Source: Peptoniphilus rachelemmaiella (GTDB taxonomy: Bacteria > Bacillota > Clostridia > Tissierellales > Peptoniphilaceae). From it: DNA of 64,000 nucleotides. The stretch is taken from positions 1 to 64,000 of the forward strand of contig NZ_CALPBW010000002.1 of assembly GCF_943169845.1 (NCBI RefSeq), in the 5' to 3' direction. A program made the translations under genes and the position numbers. The notes below the pieces were generated by a model. It ran no database searches. It was not told the origin of the DNA and was given only the letters and a program-made list of their open reading frames with translations. Below are positions 52,000-60,618 of the stretch, piece after piece; within the stretch, counting starts at the first letter, position 1, and each line of letters begins with the position of its first letter.

Positions 52000-53223
52000 T
52001 TAATTGCCTCCTACAATTTGAATTTTATCACTTATATGTGTTTCAACCGTCAACTCAACCGGTTTCTTTTCCTGCTTCTTTTCAGGTTTTTTGTCCTTAT
52101 CAGTCGTCACAGAGTAACCGTCGGATTCAGAAGAGCTACCGTTATTGAATGGATTGCCGGTGCCGGTAGGACCATCGGTGTTAATGGGATTTTTAGGTCT
52201 ACTAAATCGATCGTAACTAGAAAATACAAAGCACGCAATGCCACAAGGCTTACCATCGACTATAGCCACCTTATATGCATAACCATAAACGACGGCACTG
52301 GGCGACCTCATATTTCTATCGTGGCCCGGGGAATTTTTCCAGATGGTAAAGGCCTCTCGAATCGGCTTGTCGGAAGCATAGGTCCAACCGATTAGGTTTT
52401 CGCCGAGGTAGTTTTCACGAAGCAGATTCGACGGAGATTTATGGTCGAAGGTGCCATCTGTGGCCAATTGTTGGATTTCTTCATTTGCCCGCTTCTGAGC
52501 GATAAGGTCCAGCTCCGATGTGCGAACCACTTCGCCAAGGCCTAAGCTTTTTCTGTAATTTGCGTAGGCGACGGTGTAGTAATGGGCAAGGCTGTCGTCG
52601 GTTGCGGAATCGACTGTCTGCGGTTGGGGTTTAACCGGCTTTTCTTGTGAGTCGCCTCGTCCATAGTCATTTCCTTCATTGCCTCCGTCGGAGTTCCGCC
52701 CTTTATTCCCTTCAGGCGACTTCGAGGGGTCTTTTTGAATCAATACTTCGCGATTCACCCAGTCGACCTTGTAACCCAACGCTTCGGACACGAAACGCAG
52801 CGGAACATAGGTGCGGTCGCCGGCAAGTACCGTCGGCGTGTCTAATTTGCCTTTTTGAGTTTTGCCGCCGGAAATTTCATATCGGTCCGATCCGATGGCA
52901 AAGCGAATTGTCTTTGAAGTCGATCGGATCACGACAGTGCCTTTCGGGCTGCCTGCCTGTCTCGGAATATATTCCACTTGGTTGCCCAGGTTCTCCGCGA
53001 CAAAGCGAATAGGCACCATGGTCCTGCTCGTCCGCACGTTAATATAGGGCCTTCCCATTTCTTTCGGGATATGTTGATCTTTCCCGTTAATTTTAATGGT
53101 AACCTTATTTTTTGCGGCTTCCGGCGGCAAACTGCCGATTCCTTTCGCCATAACTCCTGTGGGAACCAAGAGAGTCAACACCAAAAAGGCGATGACAACT
53201 GTTTTAAATTGCCGTCTTTTCAT
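52000..53223 (-). CDS. Secreted CAP-domain protein with copper amine oxidase N-terminal-like repeats
   Basis: 407 residues. Signal peptide 1-27 (ending GVMAKG). Two stalk repeats follow: YINVRTSRTMVPIRFVAENL and VLAGDRTYVPLRFVSEALGY with KVDWVNREVLIQ. A charged, glycine-asparagine-rich linker (about 168-195) leads to a CAP (SCP/PR-1, YkwD-type) domain with the cavity residues H in GTFDHKSP, E in YLGENLIG and H in NSPGHDRNM. A lysine- and proline-rich tail follows. CAP proteins of bacteria may act on the cell wall or bind sterol-like ligands; the role here is unknown. It is convergent with the secreted protein gene at 50641 and shares its repeats. Confidence 0.85.
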   Translation of the reverse strand: MKRRQFKTVVIAFLVLTLLVPTGVMAKGIGSLPPEAAKNKVTIKINGKDQHIPKEMGRPYINVRTSRTMVPIRFVAENLGNQVEYIPRQAGSPKGTVVIRSTSKTIRFAIGSDRYEISGGKTQKGKLDTPTVLAGDRTYVPLRFVSEALGYKVDWVNREVLIQKDPSKSPEGNKGRNSDGGNEGNDYGRGDSQEKPVKPQPQTVDSATDDSLAHYYTVAYANYRKSLGLGEVVRTSELDLIAQKRANEEIQQLATDGTFDHKSPSNLLRENYLGENLIGWTYASDKPIREAFTIWKNSPGHDRNMRSPSAVVYGYAYKVAIVDGKPCGIACFVFSSYDRFSRPKNPINTDGPTGTGNPFNNGSSSESDGYSVTTDKDKKPEKKQEKKPVELTVETHISDKIQIVGGN

Positions 53224-53341
53224 TACATTCCTCCTTGATACAAATTTTTATGTATTTCTATGAAATGATTGTATCATCTAATCTCTTTTTTAACAATTCA
53301 AGGCTTGGATAAAGTTGTTTCCGAGCAAGCTGTCCCCAATA

Positions 53342-53367
53342 AAAAAGACCCCGAATAAACGGGGCCA
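53342..53367 (-). terminator. serS terminator
   Basis: CCCCG / CGGGG stem with a TTTATT loop, followed by TCTTTTTTATT on the minus strand. Confidence 0.8.
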
Positions 53368-53415
53368 TTGCGTAACAAGAAAGGGGAGTCTTCCTCTTCC
53401 TTGCCGTTAGTTGTC

Positions 53416-54705
53416 TTAGTCGATCTTTTCAATTTTTTCCTTGAAGCCCATGTAGGGACGGAGGACTTCCGGAATGAAGAGGGATCCGTCTTCTTGGTAG
53501 TGGTTTTCCAAGAAGGCGATGAGCATTCTCGGCGGTGCGACGACGGTGTTGTTCAGGGTGTGGGCCAGGTAGAGTTTGCCGTCTTCGCCGCGGATGCGGA
53601 TGTTTAAGCGACGGGCTTGGGCGTCGCCTAAATTGGAGCAGCTGCCCACTTCAAAGTATTTTTGTTGACGGGGAGACCAGGCTTCCACGTCGCAGCTCTT
53701 GACCTTCAGATCCGCCAAGTCGCCGGAGCAGCATTCCAAGGTGCGCACGGGAATATCCATGGTGCGGAAAAATTCCACGGTGTTTTGCCAGAGCTCGTTG
53801 TAGAAGTCTTTGCTTTCTTCCGGCTTGCAGATGATGATCATTTCTTGCTTTTCGAATTGGTGAATCCGGTAGACGCCGCGCTCTTCAATGCCGTGGGCGC
53901 CCACTTCTTTTCTGAAGCAGGGGGAATAGCTGGTGAGCTTGTGGGGCAAGGTGGCTTCTTCGGTAATGGAGTCGATGTATTTACCGATCATGGAGTGTTC
54001 GCTGGTGCCGATGAGGTACAGGTCTTCCCCTTCGATTTTATACATCATGTTTTCCATTTCGGCGAAGCTCATGACGCCGCTGACTACGTCGCCGCGAATC
54101 ATAAAGGGCGGAATGTGGTAGATGTAGCCTTTGTCGATCATGAAATCACGGGCGTAGGACAAAATGGCGGAGTGCAAACGGGCGATGTCGCCGCGCAGGT
54201 AGTAGAAGCCGCTGCCCGAGGTTTTTCTCGAGCTGTCCAGGTCGATGCCGGCCACGGATTCCATAATGTCCACGTGGTAGGGCACTTCATAGTCGGGGAC
54301 CACCGGTTCGCCGAAGCGTTCCAATTCCACATTTTCCGTGTCGTCTTTTCCGATGGGCACGGTGTCGTCGATGATTTGGGGAATGACCAGCATAATTTCG
54401 CGAATGCGTTCGGATTTTTTGCCTTCTTCCAGCTCCAATTCTTCGATGCGGTCGTTAATGGCTTTCACTTCGGCCTTTACTTTTTCCGCTTCGTCTTTTT
54501 TGCCGTCTTTCATTAAGCCGCCGATGGATTTCGACAGGGCGTTGCGCTTGGCGCGCAGCTCGTCGCCTTCGGTTTTCGCCGCACGATTGGCCACATCCAG
54601 TTCCAGCACTTCGTCGACGAGGGGAAGTTTGTCTTCTTGGAATTTCTTTTTAATGTTTTCTTTTACCAGTTCGGGGTTTTCACGAATCATTCGAATGTCT
54701 AACAT
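53416..54705 (-). CDS. serS: Seryl-tRNA synthetase
   Basis: 429 residues from the ATG at 54705, with GGAGGTAAAT upstream. The N-terminal coiled-coil arm (MIRENPELVKENIKKKFQED through about residue 105) binds the tRNA; class II motifs follow: motif 2 CFRKEVGAHGIEERGVYRIH and motif 3 RLNIRIRG-type region with the AIAFLENHYQEDGS-like ending. It charges tRNA-Ser. Monocistronic, expressed through a T-box leader. Confidence 0.95.
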   Translation of the reverse strand: MLDIRMIRENPELVKENIKKKFQEDKLPLVDEVLELDVANRAAKTEGDELRAKRNALSKSIGGLMKDGKKDEAEKVKAEVKAINDRIEELELEEGKKSERIREIMLVIPQIIDDTVPIGKDDTENVELERFGEPVVPDYEVPYHVDIMESVAGIDLDSSRKTSGSGFYYLRGDIARLHSAILSYARDFMIDKGYIYHIPPFMIRGDVVSGVMSFAEMENMMYKIEGEDLYLIGTSEHSMIGKYIDSITEEATLPHKLTSYSPCFRKEVGAHGIEERGVYRIHQFEKQEMIIICKPEESKDFYNELWQNTVEFFRTMDIPVRTLECCSGDLADLKVKSCDVEAWSPRQQKYFEVGSCSNLGDAQARRLNIRIRGEDGKLYLAHTLNNTVVAPPRMLIAFLENHYQEDGSLFIPEVLRPYMGFKEKIEKID

Positions 54706-54715
54706 ATTTACCTCC

Positions 54716-54905
54716 ATAAAAAAAGCCGCCTCATCCCCCATGGGACGAGACGGACCCGCGTTGCCACCCAAATTAACCGTTTCCGGTTCACTTCATTGTC
54801 AGGCTCAAAGGCGGATTCAAAGATTGCTCCCGCCTGCTCGCACCAACCGCAGGCTCTCTTTCGGGTTACATCTTTTACTGCTCCTCATCGTCGCCTTATA
54901 TCGTT
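54716..54905 (-). promoter_or_regulatory. T-box leader of serS
   Basis: The minus strand carries the T-box sequence TGGGTGGCAACGCGGG (about 54752-54775), preceded by a long structured region with Stem I. A terminator hairpin, CCGTCTCGTCCC against GGGGGATGAGGCGG, follows with seven T just before the ribosome binding site. Uncharged tRNA-Ser would bind and allow read-through. The specifier codon was not assigned with confidence. Confidence 0.85.
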
Positions 54906-54911
54906 GATGGT

Positions 54912-54930
54912 AGTATACCACAGCTGTGGT
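54912..54930 (-). promoter_or_regulatory. Extended -10 promoter and 14-bp palindrome upstream of the serS T-box
   Basis: TGGTATACT forms an extended -10 (TATACT at 54912-54917). It overlaps the perfect palindrome ACCACAGCTGTGGT at 54917-54930, which could be a protein-binding site over the promoter. No clear -35. Confidence 0.5.
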
Positions 54931-54960
54931 AAAAAAGGTAGGCAACAATTTTTTCAATTA

Positions 54961-54993
54961 AAAAAAGACGTTCTTGCGGAGAACGCCTTTTTT
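54961..54993 (-). terminator. Ferredoxin gene terminator
   Basis: GCGTTCT / AGAACG arms around CCGCA, with T-runs at both ends. Confidence 0.8.
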
Positions 54994-55003
54994 GTGTCCG
55001 ATT

Positions 55004-55171
55004 TTATTCGGGTTGTGCAGCGCCGGTGGGGCATACAGCTGCGCAGGAACCGCAGTCGATGCAAGCATTTTCGTCGATGGAGAAAACGCCGCCTTCAGAA
55101 ATGCAGTCTACGGGACATTCGGGTTTGCAAGCGCCACAAGCGATGCAAGCGTCAGTAATTTTATGTGCCAT
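55004..55171 (-). CDS. 2[4Fe-4S] ferredoxin
   Basis: 55 residues, complete. Two CxxCxxC...CP clusters: CIACGACKPECP and CIDCGSCAAVCP, spaced as in clostridial 8-Fe ferredoxins; the start AHKITDACI and ending GAAQPE are typical. It carries low-potential electrons in the cytoplasm, for example to hydrogenase, oxoacid oxidoreductases or Rnf. GGAGGTAAAATT precedes the ATG. Monocistronic with its own terminator. Confidence 0.95.
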   Translation of the reverse strand: MAHKITDACIACGACKPECPVDCISEGGVFSIDENACIDCGSCAAVCPTGAAQPE

Positions 55172-55361
55172 AATTTTACCTCCTAGATTCTGTTAGGTAT
55201 GTGCAGCGTGCTTGTACCTAAACACATTATGTTTTCTTTCTGAAGTCATTATATCATTACCACCGAGGATTTCAAGGGCTAATTGAAAAAAATACAATCT
55301 TTTCCGACGATTTTTCACATATCATAGTAAATCAGTTTGAATTTTGCAGTCACGTTGCAAT

Positions 55362-55388
55362 AAAAAAGGATGCCGAAGCATCCTCTTT
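55362..55388 (-). terminator. feo operon terminator
   Basis: GGATGC-CGAA-GCATCC hairpin followed by TTTTTTA on the minus strand. Confidence 0.8.
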
Positions 55389-55399
55389 ATCATTTACTA

Positions 55400-55555
55400 T
55401 TAGTGGCTGTGGCTGTGATCGTCTTCGTGGTCACAGCTTGCCGTCCCGCATTGGGAGCAACCGCAGCATCCGCCTTCTTCATGGGATTTTCGCATGGAGC
55501 GGACAGCGCCGAAGATGGCCAAGCAGACGACAGCTAGTACAATAATCGTACCCAT
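55400..55555 (-). CDS. FeoB-associated Cys-rich membrane protein
   Basis: 51 residues: a membrane helix (1-20, MGTIIVLAVVCLAIFGAVRS) followed by a cysteine- and histidine-rich tail, GGCCGCSQCGTASCDH then EDDHSHSH. This is the family that follows feoB in many Firmicutes; a role in metal handling at the membrane is presumed. It starts 9 bp after feoB ends, with AAGGAGGAAC upstream, and ends the operon before a terminator. Confidence 0.85.
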   Translation of the reverse strand: MGTIIVLAVVCLAIFGAVRSMRKSHEEGGCCGCSQCGTASCDHEDDHSHSH

Positions 55556-55564
55556 AGTTCCTCC

Positions 55565-57670
55565 TTAGTTTAATTGTTCTCGACCGATGGGTACGTCCTT
55601 GACTTTGGGTTTTCTTACGATGGCCCAAATCATGACTGCCAGAAGGACAAAGGCCACGCCGGTCCATACAGTGAAGGAACCGCCGGTAATCAGTTGTCCG
55701 ATTTGGAAGACGATGAGGGCGATGGCATAAGCGAAGCCCGTTTGAAAAGCCAGGGCGAACAGGGTCCAGAATTTCGAGTGCATTTCCTCGCGAATGGCGC
55801 CGGTGGCGGCGAAGCAAGGAACGTTTAATTGGTTAAAGAGCATAAATGCCAATGCGCCGAGGAAGGTAAATTGGGTGGCGACGAAGGCGTTTAAGTTGGC
55901 ACCTTCGGCGACACCGTTGATGATGCCGTAGGTGGAAACAACAGCTTCTTTGGCCACGAGGCCGGTGATGCTGGCCACGGTGGCTTGCCATGTGCCGAAG
56001 CCCAAGGGAATGAAGATGGGGGCAATGAGTTTACCCATAGCAGCGAGAATGCTGTCTTGGTTTTCCGCAAATTCTACGAATTCGCCGTGGACGGAGATGT
56101 TTTGCAAGAACCAGATGACGATGCTGGCTACGAGAATGATGGTCCCGGCCTTTTTCACGAAGGCTTTGCAGCGTTCCCATACGCTCTTAAAGACATTTTC
56201 TGCCGAGGGAATGTGGTATTCCGGAAGTTCCATAACGAAGGGTGCCGGATCCCCTTGGAAGATCGAGGTCTTCTTGAGCATTAAGCCCGCAATAATAACG
56301 GCGATGATGCCGGAGAAGTAGGCGATGGGCAAGAAGTACCAGAAGCCGAAAGAGGCGACGAAGAGGCCGATCAGGTTGACCTTTGCCCCGCAAGGCATGA
56401 AGCTTGTGACGACGACGGTCATGCGGCGGTCGTTTTCGTTTTCGATGGTACGCGTGGCCATAATCCCGGGAACGGAGCAGCCGGTCCCGATAAGAATCGG
56501 GATAAAGCTCTTGCCGGAGAGGCCGAATTTTCTAAAGATTCTGTCTAAGATAAATGCAATACGGGACATATAACCCACATCTTCCATAATGGCGAGGAAG
56601 AAATACAGGGTTGCGATCAAGGGCAAGAAGCCTAAGACGGCGCTGACCCCGGCAACGATCCCGTCCATAACGAGGGATTCAAGCCACGGTGCCGTATTCA
56701 TTGACGAGACGACGTTGTTGATGGCATCGGCAACATAGGTGCCGAGCAAAGTATCGTTGACCCAGTCGGTAACGGGGCCGCCGACGAGTCTGGCACTGAT
56801 GTAGTAGATACCGGTCATGATGATAACAAAGATGGGCAGGGCCAGGACGCGGTTGGTGACGATGGCGTCGATTCTGTCGCTGGTGCTCATGCCGCGCTTG
56901 CCTTGTTTATAATTGCCTTCGACAATGCCTGCAATGGCATTGTAGCGCATTTCCGTCATAATGCCTTCGCCGTCGTCTTCGTAATAGTCTTCCAACTCCG
57001 AAATGACGCCGGCAATCTTCTTTTCTTCATCGGCGCTCAGATTCAGCCCGAGCTTTTGATCGCCTTCGATGAGTTTTAATGCATAGAAGCGCTTAGAGTC
57101 CATGGCTGCTATGGAAGGAGCGATGTCGTAAATGGCTTTCGCCGCATCTTCCAAATGCTCATCGTAGTAAACGTGATTTTCGGCGGCTGTGGCTTGGACT
57201 TTTTTCGTCATTTCCATCAAGCCGTCGAGGTTTTCCTTCTTTAATGCGGAAATTTCAACAACCGGTGCGCCCAGTGCTTCTTCAAGGCCCGAACGATCGA
57301 TGACATCGCCTTTGTTGCGAACGACGTCCATGCGGTTTACGGCGACGACCACGGGAATACCCAGATCCAATAATTGGGTGGTTAAATACAGGTTCCGCTC
57401 TAAGTTCACGCCGTCGATGATGTTGATGATTACTTCCGGTTTTTCGTTTAATAAATATTTCCGACTTACCACTTCTTCAAGTGTGTAAGGGCTTAAACTG
57501 TAAATACCGGGAAGGTCAGTAATGGTAATGCTTGTATCCTTTTTGTACTGTCCTTCTTTCTTTTCGACGGTAACCCCCGGCCAGTTCCCGACAAATTGGT
57601 GGGAACCGGTCAAGGCATTAAATAGGGTCGTTTTCCCGCTATTCGGGTTGCCCGCTAATGCAATTTTCAC
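55565..57670 (-). CDS. feoB: Ferrous iron transport protein B
   Basis: 701 residues, GTG start overlapping the feoA stop by 4 bp. The N-terminal G domain has GNPNSGKTTLFNALTG, DLPGIYSLSPYT and NRMD; the guanine-dissociation-inhibitor helical region follows, then a polytopic membrane part with the two Gate motifs around GTGCSVPGIMATR and CFAATGAIREE. It imports Fe(II) under anoxic conditions. Confidence 0.94.
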   Translation of the reverse strand: MKIALAGNPNSGKTTLFNALTGSHQFVGNWPGVTVEKKEGQYKKDTSITITDLPGIYSLSPYTLEEVVSRKYLLNEKPEVIINIIDGVNLERNLYLTTQLLDLGIPVVVAVNRMDVVRNKGDVIDRSGLEEALGAPVVEISALKKENLDGLMEMTKKVQATAAENHVYYDEHLEDAAKAIYDIAPSIAAMDSKRFYALKLIEGDQKLGLNLSADEEKKIAGVISELEDYYEDDGEGIMTEMRYNAIAGIVEGNYKQGKRGMSTSDRIDAIVTNRVLALPIFVIIMTGIYYISARLVGGPVTDWVNDTLLGTYVADAINNVVSSMNTAPWLESLVMDGIVAGVSAVLGFLPLIATLYFFLAIMEDVGYMSRIAFILDRIFRKFGLSGKSFIPILIGTGCSVPGIMATRTIENENDRRMTVVVTSFMPCGAKVNLIGLFVASFGFWYFLPIAYFSGIIAVIIAGLMLKKTSIFQGDPAPFVMELPEYHIPSAENVFKSVWERCKAFVKKAGTIILVASIVIWFLQNISVHGEFVEFAENQDSILAAMGKLIAPIFIPLGFGTWQATVASITGLVAKEAVVSTYGIINGVAEGANLNAFVATQFTFLGALAFMLFNQLNVPCFAATGAIREEMHSKFWTLFALAFQTGFAYAIALIVFQIGQLITGGSFTVWTGVAFVLLAVMIWAIVRKPKVKDVPIGREQLN

Positions 57671-57915
57671 GCCTCTTCCTCCTTCGGCCCTTGAGTTTCT
57701 TCAACTTCCACAAGCTCCGCATCGGCCTTTCTAAGGCTCAATTCATAACCGCGCACGGTTAATTGAATGGGGTCCCCCAAGGGAGCAAATTTTCTTACGA
57801 ACAACACGGTGTTCTTCGTAATGCCCATGTCCATAATGCGGCGCTTCAATGGGCCTTGCCCATTGATCTTTTTCACCACGTAGTACTTGTCTACCGACGC
57901 TTGATTCAAGTTCAT
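57667..57915 (-). CDS. feoA: FeoA-family protein, second copy
   Basis: 82 residues from the ATG at 57915 (GAGGTG upstream; a longer frame to 57945 overlaps the first feoA and lacks a site). It is a single SH3-like FeoA domain: VVKKINGQGPLKRRIMDMGI, TKNTVLFVRKFAPLGDPIQL, TVRGYELSLRKADAELVEV. It probably binds FeoB and tunes its activity. A short acidic tail follows. Confidence 0.9.
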   Translation of the reverse strand: MNLNQASVDKYYVVKKINGQGPLKRRIMDMGITKNTVLFVRKFAPLGDPIQLTVRGYELSLRKADAELVEVEETQGPKEEEA

Positions 57916-57923
57916 GCTACACC

Positions 57924-58148
57924 TCACACTGTGATACGAATACATTCAGCCAAATCTTTGCCCAAGCCGACGCGTACGCCTTTGATGATGACGATCAGCG
58001 ACCCCTGAACCTCAGATACAACACGACAATTGGCACCTTCCACAAACCCCAGGTTTTGCAAGTGGGTAATTTGGCTCTTGTCCAATTTTTGATCTCGCAC
58101 CCTTAGCACCTTCAGATCCACGTTTTTCGGCGCAACGATTAAATTCAT
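57924..58148 (-). CDS. feoA: FeoA-family protein, first copy
   Basis: 74 residues from the ATG at 58148, 6 bp after AAGGAG. FeoA fold: NLIVAPKNVDLKVLRVRDQ, QITHLQNLGFVEGANCRVVS, GSLIVIIKGVRVGLGKDLAE. First gene of a feoA-feoA-feoB-Cys-rich operon. Two FeoA proteins per FeoB is a common arrangement in clostridia. Confidence 0.88.
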   Translation of the reverse strand: MNLIVAPKNVDLKVLRVRDQKLDKSQITHLQNLGFVEGANCRVVSEVQGSLIVIIKGVRVGLGKDLAECIRITV

Positions 58149-58212
58149 ATGCATCTCCTTACAATAACGGTTATCAGTCAAGAGCCAAAAGAAAAAGACA
58201 CTTGCCTTCCAA

Positions 58213-58227
58213 TGAAAATTTATCTCA
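58213..58227 (-). promoter_or_regulatory. Possible Fur box in the feo operon leader
   Basis: The 15-mer TGAGATAAATTTTCA on the minus strand fits the 7-1-7 Fur pattern TGATAAT-N-ATTATCA at 10 of 14 positions, just after the predicted transcription start. Repression by iron is the usual control of feo genes. Confidence 0.4.
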
Positions 58228-58235
58228 TAACAAAA

Positions 58236-58264
58236 ATTATACCATTCGACTATGTCCCTTTCAA
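58236..58264 (-). promoter_or_regulatory. feo operon promoter
   Basis: -35 TTGAAA (58259-58264), 17-bp spacer, -10 TATAAT (58236-58241) with a TGG extension: near consensus. Confidence 0.75.
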
Positions 58265-58432
58265 GAGAATAAGAAAGATTCTCGTTCTAATTTACCGCTA
58301 AATCAATCAAAGAAAGTGCCTTTCACTGCAGAATTCGCTCCCGTTAAATTTTACACATTGTATGCGTCTGCACCCGCCTTCAAAAGCCGTGATGAAAATT
58401 GAGAAAGGGTGTTTCCCTTTTGTTTTCCCAAT

Positions 58433-58462
58433 AAAAAAACACGCGGATATCCGCGCGCTTTT
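58433..58462 (-). terminator. uppP terminator
   Basis: Contains the perfect palindrome CGCGGATATCCGCG (58442-58455), followed by a TTTTTTT run on the minus strand; it touches the uppP stop codon. Confidence 0.75.
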
Positions 58463-59279
58463 ACGAGAATGTGAAGTACAGAAAGACGATGAGGCCCAGA
58501 AGGATGCGGTAGGTACCGAAGATTCTGAAGTCCCGCTTTCGGATGTAGTCCATGAATTTTTGAATGACCACCACGGCTACGACGAAGCTTACCATGGCGC
58601 CCAAAAGGATTAAGAACCATTGGAAACCGCTGAAAGCCAGGCCGTTTTTCACGATTTTTAATAAGGTGGCGCCGAACATGGTGGGAATGGCGAGGAAGAA
58701 TGAAAATTCCGCCGCCGCCCCGCGGCTCGCGCCGAGTAAGAGGGCGCCTAAGATGGTGGCGGCACTTCGGCTCGTGCCGGGCACCATGGCCAAACATTGA
58801 AAGAGGCCGATGGCAAAGGCCATGGTGTAGGGAATGGCCTCGACGCGTCCGACTTTCGCCTTCACATGGTTCATTTCGCTTCGATTTTCGATGACGAGAA
58901 TAAGGATCCCGTAGATCAGCAAGGTGGCGGCCACGACTTGTGGCTTAAAGAGGTGCTCGTCGATGAAATCGTCGAACAAAAAGCCCAACACCGCCGAGGG
59001 GATCACCCCGACGATGACCTTGAGCCACAGCGCAAAGGTGTCTTTCTTAATGGCCACTTTTCCCTCTTCCCGCCGAAAGGGCCAGAGAGTTGAAAAATAC
59101 AGAACCACCACGGCCAAGATAGCGCCGAGCTGAATGCACACGTCGAAGGCGTTTTGAAAGCTTTGCGGCTCGAGGCCGATAAATTCGTGGGCCAAAATCA
59201 AGTGGCCCGTGCTGGAGATGGGAAGAAATTCCGTCACCCCTTCCACGATCCCCAGTAAAATTACTTTAATAATATCCAT
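58461..59279 (-). CDS. uppP: Undecaprenyl-diphosphatase UppP/BacA
   Basis: 272 residues, about eight membrane spans. Active-site motifs: EGVTEFLPISSTGHLILA (BacA box 1) and PGTSRSAATI (box 2). It recycles undecaprenyl pyrophosphate to the monophosphate carrier for wall synthesis and gives bacitracin tolerance. Starts 10 bp after dnaB ends with a GGAGG site, so it can be read from the rplI-dnaB message. Confidence 0.93.
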   Translation of the reverse strand: MDIIKVILLGIVEGVTEFLPISSTGHLILAHEFIGLEPQSFQNAFDVCIQLGAILAVVVLYFSTLWPFRREEGKVAIKKDTFALWLKVIVGVIPSAVLGFLFDDFIDEHLFKPQVVAATLLIYGILILVIENRSEMNHVKAKVGRVEAIPYTMAFAIGLFQCLAMVPGTSRSAATILGALLLGASRGAAAEFSFFLAIPTMFGATLLKIVKNGLAFSGFQWFLILLGAMVSFVVAVVVIQKFMDYIRKRDFRIFGTYRILLGLIVFLYFTFS

Positions 59280-59289
59280 TGTTCCTCCA

Positions 59290-60618
59290 TTAGGATTGCA
59301 GGTTCACAAATTTCGTGTATTCGCCTTTAAACAAGAGTTCCACCGTACCCGTGGGGCCGTTTCTGTGCTTGGCGATAATGAGCTCGCCTAAACCCTGTTT
59401 GTCCGTGTCGGGATTGTAGTATTCGTCCCGATAGAGGAACATGACGATGTCCGCATCCTGCTCAATGGCCCCGGATTCCCGAAGGTCCGATAAAATGGGC
59501 CGGTGATCGGCGCGCATTTCCGGCGCACGGGAAAGTTGCGACAGGGCGATAACCGGCACGTCCAGTTCCTTGGCGATCCCCTTCAGTTGACGGGAGATGG
59601 CGGAGATTTCCTGTTGCCTGCTCTCGGCGCGGCCGCCTACTTCCATCAGCTGCAAATAGTCGATGACCACGAGATCCAGCCCCTTTTCCGCCTTCAGGCG
59701 GCGGCATTTGGCCTTGACCTCCAGGGGCGTAATGCCCGCCGTGTCGTCGATATAGATGCCCATTTCGTTCATATAGGTCATGGTCTCGATGACCTTGGTC
59801 CATTCCTCCGTGGTCAGGTCGCCGGAAATAATTTTCATGAGATCCACGTGACTCAAAGACGATAAGATCCGCTGAGACAATTGATTGCGGCTCATTTCCA
59901 GAGAAAACATAGCCACCGTGGCATTGGCTTTTAAGGCGGCGTTGGTGGAGATGTTGACCATAAGGGCCGTCTTTCCCATGGAGGGACGGGCGGCGAGAAG
60001 GACCAAATCCGCCTTCTGCATACCGGAGGTCTTTCGGTCCAGATCGATAAAGCCTGTGGTGAGTCCCGTGAGGCCTCCCTTGTTTTCCGAGCGTTGTTGC
60101 ATGACATCGAAGGTGGTAACCATGACCTCGCCCATGTTCATCAGGCCGTTTCGCTGATTGTCCTGGGTAATGTCGAAAATGGATTTCTCCGCCTTTTCGA
60201 TAATGGCCCCAACCTCGTCGTCGTCTCGGTAGCTGTCTTCGACGATTTCGCTCCCTGCGCGGATCAAGGCCCGCAAGGTGGATTTTTCTTTAATAATGTT
60301 GGCGTAGGCTTCCGTATTGCTTACGGCGCCGGCACCGGAGGTGAGCCTGCCTAAATAAGTATAGCCGCCGACGGCTTCCAGCTGCCCGTTCTTCTTCAGA
60401 AAATCGGACAGGGTAATCATGTCGGCGGGTTCATTTTTGTTGTAGAGACTCAAAATCCCTTCGAAGATGGCCTTGTGGCTATCGTAATAAAAGTCCTCGG
60501 CGTGAATATTCTCCACCGCCGTGGTAATGGCGCTTTTGTCCAAAAGCATGGCGCCTAATACCGACGCCTCGGCCTGTTCGTCGTAGGGCGGCATCCGCCC
60601 CTCTACCCTTTCGGCCAT
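59290..60618 (-). CDS. dnaB: Replicative DNA helicase DnaB (DnaC in Bacillus nomenclature)
   Basis: 442 residues. The N-terminal helical domain (PPYDEQAEASVLGAMLLDKS) and the RecA-like C-terminal domain with ARPSMGKTALMVNI, DYLQLMEVGGRAESRQQEIS and DIVMFLYRDEYY are complete. It unwinds DNA at the fork as a hexamer. The start overlaps the rplI stop (TAATG). No intein or insertion. Confidence 0.94.
   Translation of the reverse strand: MAERVEGRMPPYDEQAEASVLGAMLLDKSAITTAVENIHAEDFYYDSHKAIFEGILSLYNKNEPADMITLSDFLKKNGQLEAVGGYTYLGRLTSGAGAVSNTEAYANIIKEKSTLRALIRAGSEIVEDSYRDDDEVGAIIEKAEKSIFDITQDNQRNGLMNMGEVMVTTFDVMQQRSENKGGLTGLTTGFIDLDRKTSGMQKADLVLLAARPSMGKTALMVNISTNAALKANATVAMFSLEMSRNQLSQRILSSLSHVDLMKIISGDLTTEEWTKVIETMTYMNEMGIYIDDTAGITPLEVKAKCRRLKAEKGLDLVVIDYLQLMEVGGRAESRQQEISAISRQLKGIAKELDVPVIALSQLSRAPEMRADHRPILSDLRESGAIEQDADIVMFLYRDEYYNPDTDKQGLGELIIAKHRNGPTGTVELLFKGEYTKFVNLQS

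Noticed and set aside
53662..54516. 284-codon plus-strand frame opposite serS
   Set aside because: Antisense to seryl-tRNA synthetase motifs; composition is that of a shadow frame rich in His, Val and Phe.
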